From contig NC_054743.1 in the NCBI RefSeq assembly GCF_018143015.1, positions 65,315,244 through 65,379,243 of the forward strand: 64,000 nucleotides of DNA. The letters are read 5' to 3'. The translations under genes were made by a program, and so were the position numbers. Source of the DNA: Lytechinus variegatus (taxonomy: Eukaryota; Echinodermata; Echinoidea; Temnopleuroida; Toxopneustidae). A model generated the notes under the pieces. That model was given only the letters and a program-made list of their open reading frames with translations, was not told where the DNA came from and did not search any database. This document shows positions 46,111 through 55,618 of this stretch, in pieces (positions within the stretch are counted from its first letter, which is position 1; each line of letters starts with the position of its first letter).

Positions 46111-49100
46111 CTAGATCCAATTTTTTAGGACAGAATCCTAGGCTAGGCTAGGGCATTAACTTTAATTCATTGGTTTACTGCAAGTAAACGTAAAATTTGG
46201 AATTAACCAGTTCTAAGTTAACCATGGCATTATTCGGCTGCAGGCATTAGACAGGTCCAGATTTAAGATAAAGTTAATGCCCTAGCCTAGCATTTTGTCT
46301 TGTCATTCGGCAATTCGTTAAGTGTTTCAGAGTTAGATCTAGATATTGGATCTAGTATAGATATCATCCTAAGGCCTATAAGGGTTCTGAAAGTTACAGA
46401 AAGCATCTGCAAAATGGATGCTGCGAAGAGTTTGCCCACTGACCTATAACGTATGAGATGATAGCTGATCCAAAGCAGGCTGCAGCATCGACGGACCTCG
46501 TCACAACAAAAGTAATGAAATTTGGTGAAAAGGCAGAAACTACCCCAGAGATTACAATGATCACGTTACAAAGGATGAGAGACACTCTCCTCCCGAATCT
46601 GAAAAAAGCGCCAGAATGAACAAACTATTAATGAAGGTGAAAGAGCGGGAAACTAATACAACCTACACAGAAACCTATATATATAATGAACCGGACATGG
46701 TGGCTCAGTAGTGGAGCGACCTGCCACACGAACATAACATATTTTAAAAATTATGTAGAGCCCGCTGGGGGAGCAGCTCAAAAGAGGTTGAAGTGGCTAC
46801 CGTGTGTAAATTATTATTATTATTATTATCATTATTACTATTATTATCATTATTATATAACCGGTATAAAAAACACATTTTGAATCAACAAAAATAAATG
46901 ACATTCTCGTTTCCTGCGACATCTTTCAAGGCAGCGCCAAAGGGCAGAGGTGGGATAAGGGGCAACCACCGCGACTGGTTGAAAATTGTAGAAAGGAAAG
47001 AAAAGTCGTATTAAAATGCCAGGTATGGGTACGTCCTCACTCACTGTTGCCCCATTATTCAATTGTTTAAATAAATAAGGGAGAGCATTCATTTTTTTTT
47101 GTTGTTCCCGGATTGAACCAAAGTGCAAATCCACTTACCTATCGGCTATTCCCCCAAAGGTTGCAGATCCGATCAGAATGCCAACGAAAAAGAGGGATTG
47201 AGATAGATTGATCAGGTATTTCCGGTCACAAACCAGGTCAAACTGTTTGGAAAAATGAAGAAAACAGTGAATTCAGAGGATGCATTGTTTAATGATTATG
47301 ATAAAAATAAAATTTGTAGTGAATTAAGATGATCTGATTATGTTATTTCTATTTCTTTACTATTTTTTTACTATTCGGTTTGATTCGAGATTTTTAAAAA
47401 CATTAAAAATGGTGATAGGGCCTAATAAAGTGGAGCGTTGTGGCCCAGTGGATTAGTCTCCGGACTTTGAAACAGAGGGTCGTGGGTTCAAATCCCAGCC
47501 ATGGCGTAGTTTCCTTCAGCAAGAAATTTATCCACATTGTGCTGCACTCAACCCAGGTGAGGTGAATGGGTACCTGGCAGGAATTTATTCCTTGAAATGC
47601 CCCAGCGCTGTAAAAGGCTGCGGGGCTAAAGCCAGGGTAATAATATCCAAGTCCTTTGGAAGCGCATAGAGACGTTATTTATAATGTGTTATGCGCTATA
47701 CAAGAACTGTCTATTATTATTATTATTATTCTCTCAGATATATTGATAGTCACGATTTAAACTTGGGGGGGGGGGTTACGTTTCATTATCCAATTGTAAT
47801 AATTAGTAGAAGCGTATTAAACGAATAAAGTGAATTCTTGCATACATGTATGGGCAGCCATAAGGGCAAAATTAATGTCATCTTAAACGATGGTGATTAC
47901 AGACAAACTACGATTATAAACAAAGGACGGTAGAAATAAACAAAGTACAATTAGAAACAAACAGGATAGTTGCAAAAACAAGGGACGATAAAAAACAAAC
48001 GAAAGAAAAGTTAAAACAAAGGTCAAGTAGAAACAACGCAGGACGATTAAAACAAGAAAGGATACTTTTAGCCATTATTGCTGCCCATATACACGGGGGT
48101 TTTGTGGTCTTAATAGTCTCATCTGAGCAAAACATATTTTTGTATGATCCAAATTTGTGACAGATTTTTTTAAATGTAGAAAAATAGTCGTATTTTTATG
48201 CCTACCCTTTCTCTTACTGTAATTATTTTCTTTTCGCCCCCCCCCCCCGGCCTTACCCCCAAACATGCGCAAGAGAACACCTGTTTGATTGTGAATAATG
48301 TCATTTTTTTGTAAAACATTTGATTTGACAAAGAATATCTTATTCTTTTAAGAAGGGATTGAGTATATACTCAACTTACCGATTGGGTTATTGTTAGCCC
48401 CGATAATTCTCTGTCATATGTCCAACCCTCATCACATGATATGACGTCATAAATAACTCCGCTCTGATTGGTATTTTCCGCGTAAAACGTCATTGCATCA
48501 GCAAACGATACATGCGCTACATCGTACTTGCGACACTGATCGTAAGTAATGGTATAGTCGTGTGCTATTGTATGAGGTATACCAAGGTGTTTCTTGTAGA
48601 AAGCACACTCACTCTCATTCAATCTCAGCTCCGTGCAATTGGCTGTGTCCCAATGCGATACCTGGTAAAAATTATGAATATGTCATGTTGACAATTTATT
48701 GAAAGAGGGATAAAACGGCAGAGCAGCTAGAAGAAATGTGATCGAACAAAAATATTTGTTGACTTTCCTTTTTTTTCTTCAACTTCTTACATTACGCTAA
48801 CAGGTCGTGTGCAAATGAAATGTATCGAAAATGATAAAATTGTAGTCTAATCAGAACATTGCAGAATGCAACCTAAATTTGTGATACAAAAAATGAGATT
48901 CAGTTCGACTAGAAAAATAAAGTGGATTTTTTTTCATATACATAGAGAGGCGATGCCAAGAAATTTTTAAGCGGGAAGGATTATCTAAATGCGACGTCTG
49001 AATTGTTCTTGATAGCATTATAGAGTTATTATAAGGATATAACTGCACGGCTCAGGCCTATCATTTTTAAACTGTTCTTCATTTTTTTTATCCTTCATAT

Positions 49101-49562
49101 CACTGTTTCTCATCTCTCTTTATTTTCAATATTTGAAATCCCATAAGAGGCGGTTGATGCTGCCCTTGAATCTATATATTAGAAAAAATAATGTCCAAAA
49201 TTTTACCCGAACTGGCACTTATTTATTGCAATGTCAACAAAAAGAAGAACGAAGTGTTGATCAGTATTAAAGTTTGAAATCCATCAATTCATCTGAACAT
49301 TGCACCGTTCTATTACATAATATGTCATTTTCTTATCATTGGTATGTCTAGTGTTGCCTGTGTAACAAAAAATACAACACGAGTTATTAAATTGTTCTTT
49401 CATTTGACTTACCGAGCACCAATGATCAGCCGGTGCAGCGATGAAAACTATCGCCAAGACATTGGCAGCTGCTGGAAATTTAAAGACATATAACAGGACG
49501 GTGATGATCTTTTGGTAGGTACCAATTTCACCAAGCGTGGGTAGAAGATCGTCGAAAGCCAT
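33443..49562 (-). CDS. SLC22-family organic cation/carnitine-type transporter A, ten exons
   Basis: Twelve-helix major-facilitator transporter of about 543 residues, expected in the plasma membrane. Minus-strand exons: 49562-49413, 48661-48380, 47242-47139, 46598-46444, 40642-40474, 38154-38013, 36612-36515, 36277-36069, 34338-34230 and 33656-33443. All have GT-AG borders and phases that join exactly. Start MAFDDLLPTLGEIGTYQK with an AAACATGG context; helix 1 then HWCS. A large Cys-rich loop in exon 2 ends DEGWTYDRELSG; then FDLVCDRKYLINLSQS, the GGIADRFGRR signature, the ATEFIGPSKR block, FVPESVRWQISKGRYKQA, VIGRR and PETRGKKLPETLEDGETF. These order-specific motifs are those of OCT/OCTN-type SLC22 proteins, which move organic cations or zwitterions such as carnitine; the actual substrate is unknown. 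The stop overlaps a donor-like GTAAGT. A candidate leader exon ends at 50581 (CAACG/GTAAGT). Intron 4 contains a LINE. Confidence 0.9.
37660..37871. mobile_element. Snap-back element with 9-bp target duplication, in intron 6 of transporter A
   Basis: Arms of about 95 bases begin TAGTCCAGATTGGACC and end GGTCCAATCTGGCCTA. They pair with a few mismatches and an 8-base indel. GTGACATCT flanks it directly at 37651-37659 and 37872-37880. It shares the TAG-initial end and the 9-bp duplication with the hairpin at 3068-3190. Confidence 0.65.
38300..40076. repeat. Duplicated foldback with a 21-bp minisatellite, intron 5 of transporter A
   Basis: Two roughly 0.7-kb copies (38300-38943 and 39285-40076) share an AT-rich lead (TTTTTACTGGTTAAGGAA), then GTTGGTCCGTGTAGCTGACGT units, then GAAGATGCCGTGTGTGCTGTC and a CGCTTAATCCGGGGCAAAAC block. 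The second has about 14 units at 39620-39910. The boundary word GTCTATATGTGACTGGGGC ends both copies and appears inverted at 38987-39009, so 38985-40076 is a foldback with AAGCCCCAGTCACATATAGA ends. The in-frame LVRVADV repeats it encodes are a by-product of the 21-bp unit. Confidence 0.65.
41150..45350 (+). mobile_element. CR1/L2-type LINE with PHD finger and 2A-like motif, inactive copy
   Basis: A nearly full-length non-LTR retrotransposon in intron 4 of transporter A, opposite strand. The first frame, likely from ATG 41747 to a TGA at 43628, has a hydrophobic stretch, the 2A-like DIELNPGP (42095-42118), a PHD-like zinc finger (CQIC, CDDCNQWYHVEC, WQCISC) and an APE-type endonuclease (VNFQSARNKK, ILGTETWL, ALYRPPS, GGDLNLPDIDW, GISDHDIVL). 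The reverse transcriptase follows at 43624-44545 in another frame (KATGPDELSSRLLK, KPENYRPISLTSM, LAKAFDKVPH, GVPQGSVVGPMLF, FADDCLVY). The C-terminal part is at 44546-45206 in a third frame with a TAG at 45075 (YLGIYLHQKLSWNHHI, TRLWNALPQ, FKREVQKIQLR). Two frameshifts and a stop make this copy inactive. Exact ends were not fixed. Confidence 0.85.
45360..45970. mobile_element. Inverted-repeat unit around a 400-bp pyrimidine tract
   Basis: Arms of about 75 bases at each end (GCCCATAGGGCTTCATCAAG near 45387 and, inverted, CTGCTGAAGCCCTATGGGC near 45930, plus AAATGATGAATTTATTAGTC and its complement) enclose 45470-45835, almost pure C/T on the plus strand. TGATGAAGCCC-TAT-GGGCGAAA in the arms resembles the hammerhead-like core of Penelope-type terminal repeats. 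Lys/Arg/Glu-rich and Phe/Ser-rich frames here are low-complexity artefacts. Confidence 0.45.
46038..46105. repeat. TA microsatellite
   Basis: Nearly pure TA dinucleotide repeat of about 68 bases with one TATTGTA interruption, in intron 4 of transporter A. Similar TA runs lie at 41112-41137, 55597-55617 and 61172-61217. Confidence 0.7.
46683..46855 (+). repeat. SINE fragment with TTA-rich tail
   Basis: Starts GACATGGTGGCTCAGTAGTGG, an A-box-like word, and ends in a 55-base TTA/ATT tail. The B box is not clear. Confidence 0.4.
47432..47735 (+). repeat. tRNA-derived SINE with ATT tail, intron 2 of transporter A
   Basis: Head GTGGCCCAGTGGATTAGTCT (A box) and GGGTTCAAATCCCAGCCATG (B box), then a roughly 200-base body with GGTGAATGGGTACCTGGCAG and AAAAGGCTGCGGGGCTA, and an ATT repeat tail. 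Nearly identical to 63043-63330. The tRNA-like part lacks a matched acceptor stem, so it is not called a tRNA gene. Confidence 0.75.
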
Positions 49563-49744
49563 GTTTCTCTTGCGATCCTTTCAGGTGCCAGGGGTGCCAA
49601 TTCCTCACCTCCTAAAGTTTACAACTTTAATGGGACGGTGCGTGGGTGACACCGCACGCACCGTAGCACGAATGTTTACTGTCAGTCGCAAATCGAAAAG
49701 CACAGTTCTGATTTGTCACTTGTTTGGTCTTTGTAAGGGTTTAT

Positions 49745-50050
49745 TTCGATTCGTCCAATTGCCAACCCGTCTATTTTCATTTGGTCTACCATCAGTTCGT
49801 CCACTATCCACATGTTTTAATTTTAAAAAAATCGTCCTCTCACCGTTTCGTCTAATAACCAGATGGTCCAATAGCCATTTAGTCCATGAACCATTAGATC
49901 TAATTCGATAAGTTTTAATTGGACCAAATTAATGAAATGGTTATTGGCCCAAAAGGTTGATAGCCGAAATTTTGATGGACGGAATGACATTAGACTAAAT
50001 GAACGTAGACCATGTATTGAGTGGACGAGTTGGCATAAACGAATTGGCAA
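49745..50050. repeat. GTCCA/TGGAC-rich MITE, copy 1
   Basis: Shares CATTTGGTCTACCATCAGTT and CGTCCACTATCCACATGTTT with 60815-61170, and folds back on itself (GACGAGTTGGCATAAACGAATTGGC at the right versus GCCAACCCGTCTA at the left). It lies between transporter A and its candidate leader exon. Confidence 0.6.
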
Positions 50051-51869
50051 TTTGCCTTTGGAAGAACATGCGCCCGTTACAGTAATCCCGAATGGTCAAA
50101 GCCATTCTCGATTGGTTGAAGTTCTCTGTGCTTCCGGTCGCCTTGTGATCATGAATGTTTTAATGCAGTCACATACCAGCGGTACCTTAGATAAAAATAA
50201 CACCCTAATAGTAATAACCAAGTTTCAGCTCTTAAAAGGCCATTATAAAACCAATCCGAACTTTTAGAGGTCTTTGAAAATGCCATAAACATTTACAGAA
50301 ACTTCGAAGATTCGACCTTCTGCTCTGCAAATATACCTTATCACGTTCTTCAAGGTTTCTGACCTTTGAATCTACTTTGTCTCTCTTCTAAAATAACACA
50401 CATTTGTGCATGTTTATGTGCATAATTAAGTTTTTTTTATAAGCAAAGGAACATCATTATTTGAGTATCAAGTGATCACTAAACAGTCTAGTCAAGTTCA
50501 GAGGAAAAGGTCAATGCCATACCAATGATGTGTTTACATTCATATCGTAAGGTTTAATGAGAGCAAAGTTAAAAACTTACCGTTGTCTATTTCGTTTGAC
50601 GCTGATGTGCATGAGGTAACCAGTAAAGTTCATTAGATAAGAGGCGGATGGGCAATTTAGACTCAATCATCCAATGCGGGCTCGGTTGCAACCAAAATTG
50701 TGGGGAAAGTCTAGACATCTGTTGGCGTGTTTATGAATCATCATACGCATTTGCTAAAGATTAAAATGTTTTACTTACCTTGATTAGCATTACTTTACTA
50801 TATAAAGGAATATCATCGATTCCCATACCTGAGCTTAGAACTACACTGTCGCTCATAAATTGGGATAGGACTATATTTTTATTGGGTTATGTTTTTTTGT
50901 GGCCCAGCCACATTTTCTCCCGCTTTAATTTCTAGAACTAGTCACGATATCGAATTTCGGTACCCTCACTAAACACGTTAACTCGCCATTCCCGGGTAGT
51001 AAGTAGAATTTTTAAAAAGTTTGTCAACCTCTGCAATGCCCATTTTTTAACGCCCCCCCCCCCCCATTTTGGTTCATTTTTTGTTAACCCGACTGATCAA
51101 GGCCCCTTAGTCCTACTCCCATGAAATGCATCTAACGTATAGGATTGTTTCATCTAAAACTTATACAGTATATCTTTTTCAAAATGGAAAAATTTTGCTC
51201 ACTTTTGCTCGAAATTCAGGTTTTATTGAACTTGTCAATTTCCTTGAGAAACATGACAATTTGCATAGCAAATATAAATGCATAAAATTAATATAATTAT
51301 ATACGTTATTCATCATCATCATCATCATAACTATTTATTTACATCAGCATTTTCCCTTAAAACGGGTTCATTTTCTCAAACCATGACCAACACCTCTCTC
51401 TCTCTCGATCATCCACATCATTCAGAACAACTGCATCATTTTCCTATTCTTCACTACATAATGTCAATGGACTATTGAAATCTTTCCTAATTTTGTATCA
51501 TTAATTTCACAATCTTTATTCTTTCAATTTATGTGCTTTTTATTCTGATTATATCCTTTCATCCCTCACATTTGAATACCATAAGGCATTCCAACACACT
51601 TCAACCCACTTTCACACTAGAGAAATAATAAGAAAATCATCAATGTGAAATGTAAGGTAATGTGCTATTTATAAATGATAACATTATCCACATTCGTCCA
51701 TCTCTAGTAGGTCCATCGGTGCTGTCCCTTAATAAGGTAACAGCATGGGATGCTGAAGCAGTCGGTGGATCGAACTTTGTAGGGTCCATGCGCATTGGGT
51801 TACAGGAATATAGATTGAAGAGTTTTATTTTTGCTCCGTGATGTACGGAGGATTACAAAACACAGTAGA
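50051..51869. other. Upstream region of transporter A
   Basis: Two minus-strand donor-like sites, CAACG/GTAAGT (last exonic base 50581) and ATCAAG/GTAAGT near 50780, could end leader exons. A cluster of six-base palindromes lies at 50931-50996, and a CAT/CAC-type simple repeat near 51310. No coding exon seen. Confidence 0.3.
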
Positions 51870-52089
51870 CAGTGGCAGATCCAGGGAGAGGGGGCAATTC
51901 AGGTCAGTGCCCCGCCCCTTGAGAGTCATAGTCAATATTTGTAATGTAGATATGCCGTTCATACACAAGTGTCACCCCCCCCCCCCCACTTTGAGAGGCA
52001 CTAAAATTATGTCCATACACAAGTGAGAACCCATTTTCCCTTGGGAAAATGTGCCCTCCCCTTTTTGAAAATCCCGAATCTGCCCCGTG
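51870..52089. repeat. Possible hAT-like MITE
   Basis: Left CAGTGGCAGATCCAGGGAG and right, inverted, CACGGGGCAGATTCGGGA are similar but not identical, and the element contains a C run. Weak support. Confidence 0.3.
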
Positions 52090-52345
52090 ACAGCAAATAT
52101 ATTGAAAATGCCCATCAAACGACATAAAACAGCTGAAATATCTTTGTCAAAAATTAGTGGACCGGAATTGCAGTTTCGTTTTAAGTTTCGGAGCTTACGA
52201 AAAATAAAAAAAAACATGTCGTTTGTCCAAAATCAAAAACTAAACCTGCTGTTTTGAGTCACCAATTTCCGACAAAAACCTCTTGATTGTTCTTCGTCAC
52301 GAATGGCATTTGACAAAGAATTGTCTCTGTCCTCGAATCGTCCGT
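52083..52345. repeat. Dispersed repeat with CTTTGTC...GACAAAG arms, copy 1
   Basis: GAAAATGCCCATCAAACGAC at the left and GTTCTTCGTCACGAATGGCA at the right, with inner TTTGTCAAAAATTAGTGGAC and GTCACCAATTTCCGACAAA arms. Copies of the same arrangement occur at 56980-57190 and 58500-58720 in introns of transporter B. Confidence 0.5.
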
Positions 52346-52599
52346 ACGTCGCTTTGCAAAAACTCCCTAATACCTGTTGTATCCCCTCCGGCATCTGATC
52401 GTCATGAAAATTATAACGGAGCCCTTTCCATGCTGTGAAGTTCCTTCTCGGCCTTTTGCGTTTTTCTGGAGTGAGAATCGTGACAAAAATCATTTTACGT
52501 GTTTGATAATAACGAAGATAATGATGAGAAAATAAAAAAAATAAAACATCAAACGATAGAAGAAGGTAACCATGATAGTGTTAATGATGGTTGTAATAA

Positions 52600-52904
52600 T
52601 TGTTGTACATGTATTACGTTTACTACTATTACGTTTACTACTATTACTACTACTTCTACTACTATACTTCTACTATTACTATAAATACAACAACACCAAC
52701 TTCTATTACTACTTCTGCACTACTACTACTACTACTACCACTACTACTGCATACTACTACTACTACTACTTCTACTATTGCTACTACTTCTAATGCTACT
52801 ACTACTTCTACTAATTCTACTACTACTACTATACTGCAACTGCAACTACCACAACAACTTCTACGACATCTAGTACTACTACTACTACATTTGTTACTAA
52901 TTCT

Positions 52905-52968
<64 letters not shown>

Positions 52969-53055
52969 ACTACTACTTCTATTACTAATTCTTACTACTA
53001 CTTCCACTGCTGCTACTACTACTACTGCTGCTGCTGCTACTACTACTACTACTTT

Positions 53056-53099
<44 letters not shown>

Positions 53100-53110
53100 T
53101 TCCTAATACT
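52600..53110. repeat. Long ACT/TAC trinucleotide microsatellite
   Basis: About 500 bases dominated by TAC/ACT repeats with TGC and TTC variants; the longest clean runs are 52905-52950 and 53055-53100. All frames look like poly-Tyr, poly-Thr or poly-Val and are not genes. Confidence 0.85.
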
Positions 53111-53243
53111 ATTACTACTACTTCTAATAGTAATGACAGAATAACAAGGTTATGATGCTGACGATGATGATGATGGTATATGAAGATGATAATGTTGCCG
53201 ATGAGTAACAATAACCGCTCTTACAGTCTGCTGCTTTGCAAAG

Positions 53244-53528
53244 ATGACGAAGGGTACTTCCAGCATTGGAAAGCGCCATAACAAGACCCACAACTTCTGT
53301 AGGAGGTGCGGGCATCGTAGCTGGCACATCCAGAAGTGTTCCTGTGCAGCCTGTTCATACCCGTGTAAGACCATTAGGAAATACAACTGGAGTGTGAAAG
53401 CTAAGCGCAGAAAGGCTACTGGCTCTGGACGCACCAGGCATCTCAGGGCAGTCAACAGGAGATTCCACAATGGATTCCGTGAAGGCACTAAAGCCAAACC
53501 CAGAGCCCGAGGAGCAGCTTCATCTTAG
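53244..53528 (+). CDS. RPL37: Intronless copy of ribosomal protein L37 (retrocopy)
   Basis: A 94-codon frame from ATG to TAG, the usual L37 length. It opens [16 protein letters not shown], keeps the zinc-ribbon cysteines at positions 19, 22, 34 and 37 (CRRC...CAAC), and has [15 protein letters not shown] and [16 protein letters not shown]37 is a component of the large ribosomal subunit in the cytoplasm. Animal L37 genes are normally split (family knowledge), so an uninterrupted copy in transposon-rich DNA next to the 3' end of transporter B, on the opposite strand, points to a reverse-transcribed mRNA. No long poly-A tail is visible. Extra cysteines (32 and 41) and other changes at usually constant sites suggest relaxed constraint. 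It may be a processed pseudogene with an intact frame or an expressed retrogene. Confidence 0.75.
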   Translation: MTKGTSSIGKRHNKTHNFCRRCGHRSWHIQKCSCAACSYPCKTIRKYNWSVKAKRRKATGSGRTRHLRAVNRRFHNGFREGTKAKPRARGAASS

Positions 53529-53804
53529 GATCTCACTTGGCCCACTACCGGTTATCACCAAGAACAGCAAGCAGTAGACAATATCTCTTTCAAAAAAATG
53601 CAAAAGACTCTTCAAAGAACTATTCCCTTCGTAAGATGTGAATAAATCCTCACAGAATCACCCCCCCCCCACAAACAAGAGTAACAATAACCGATAATGT
53701 TATAATAATACTGTTAATTAAAATGGTAATAGTAATAATAAAGAATAACAATTATAAAATAAAAAAAATGCTAGGAAAAATTACTAGTAAATGGTTACGT
53801 TAAC

Positions 53805-55578
53805 CTACATTCCGAAAGTTTCTCCGTCCTCCAGCGTCTCTGGGAGCTTCTTGCCTCGGGTTTCGGGGAGAATGAAGCACAATCCCGCCGTTATTAAAGC
53901 AGCTATGGTCTGAAGAACGAGTGGACCCGGTGCCCAAACATCGTAGAGGATGAGAAGCAGAGGGGTTGCTATAGCAATGATGCGGGATGCCATGGAACAT
54001 ATTCCGATACCAACACTCCTGCGTAATGAGAAAATGAAATAATTGCAGAGCAGTTGTTACTTAGGCCATATAGGATACCTTATCTTGTTTATGAAACTAA
54101 AACTCGAATGAATTAAACCTCAGTCCTTAGGACAACCCCCTCCCCCTCTAGATAAAAAAATACTTTGAGCGGCCGATCGGGGAACATGAGGAATCCCCCC
54201 CCCCTTCCTCATGTTGGCAAAGCTTATAGTTAACAGAAAACAAGCGTACAATTACATTATCTTTCTTTGTCACTTAAAAGGGGTGGGAGTGGAACCTTGA
54301 ACTATAACGTCTATCGAGACCCCGAGCATTTGCTGAGTGTTGGAATTAGATGTTGTTGTTGTTGTGTTTTGCTGCTGCTTGGATGAATATTTCTGTTCCC
54401 AAGCTACCCTCCTTCAAGGCTCCCGTCCAGAAACGTAACCCCCCTCACTCACCTTGTAGGAGTTGGTAGGATTTCAAGGACAATGACACAACCAATCGCA
54501 AAGGACCCGGCGATACCGAACTTTCCGATCTTGCCGACCGTTGATTTGGCCACCCCAGTTGCTGTACGATTAAAGAGAAACAAATTCATAAATGCAGAGA
54601 TGAATCTAGAGCGCGGTGCACCAAGAGCTGCAATCAATCGCATATCCAAATATCAATAACAACGTAAAAATCACCTTCCCGCACTAAGGCAGTTAGCGCG
54701 CACTGCACGTCGCCTTCCCGCAGAAGGACCGTTAACGTGCAGTGAATAGTGCGCGCGAACGGCCTTTGTGCGGGAAGGCGACGCGCACAGAGATGTATAT
54801 TATTATGGCGACGCGCAGTGCGCGCTAGTTCGGCCTTTGTACGGGAAGTCAATGTGCCTAAGATCAACATCGTAGTAACAATGGTTAACACTCGCATACC
54901 AGTCCTGATGAAGGGGATGGCAGAGTGCCCCCCATCTTCCCGTCAGAATCTGATGATCCCTTTTTTCTTGTTTTATCTCTAGTTGATGTTGGTGTCAAGA
55001 ATTCATGGCGGGCAACAGACCTGATACGACATCATTATCTCATAGCGCCCACCCTCAGAGGACATAGGAATACGCGTTAAACGGAGATGTCAGTGCCCAT
55101 GGTGAGTGACAAAAAGATAACATTCAGAAACGCTTTCTGAAAAAGACGAGAGAAACACGTCTGTTTACTATCGTCTGTTTCAGAAAATGATTTTGACTGA
55201 AGAAAAGCGTCACTTTTTATTTCATTGTTGAGAGCTATGCTCCGTGATTTTAAATTTTGTTTATTGCATTCTACTATTACCAATCGTGATTTTTTATTCT
55301 TTAGATGCCAAGTAGACTGAATTTTCAATTCATGTATAATTGTATTATTGTGTGCTTACGGACGAATATGGCAATAAAACTTGCCACGCCTGCAATGACG
55401 AAGCAGGCTATGATACTGTACAGACGACCAATCCATTCTATCGCTCGGACACAAAGACTGACAGAAACGATCTCTACGGCCCCGGAGATAACAAAACTCA
55501 GATAGATATTGACTCCAAAGGACCCGGTACTCAGATGCAAGCCATAGAATATGAGGTTGTTGGTTAACCTAAAAAAAA

Positions 55579-55618
<40 letters not shown>

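Noticed and set aside
47432-47510. Functional tRNA gene
   Set aside because: A and B boxes are present but the acceptor stem does not pair and a SINE body follows; the same holds at 63043, 56345, 31481 and 7368.
52572-53211. Long open frames encoding poly-Tyr, Thr, Val or Ser
   Set aside because: They are all readings of the ACT/TAC trinucleotide microsatellite.
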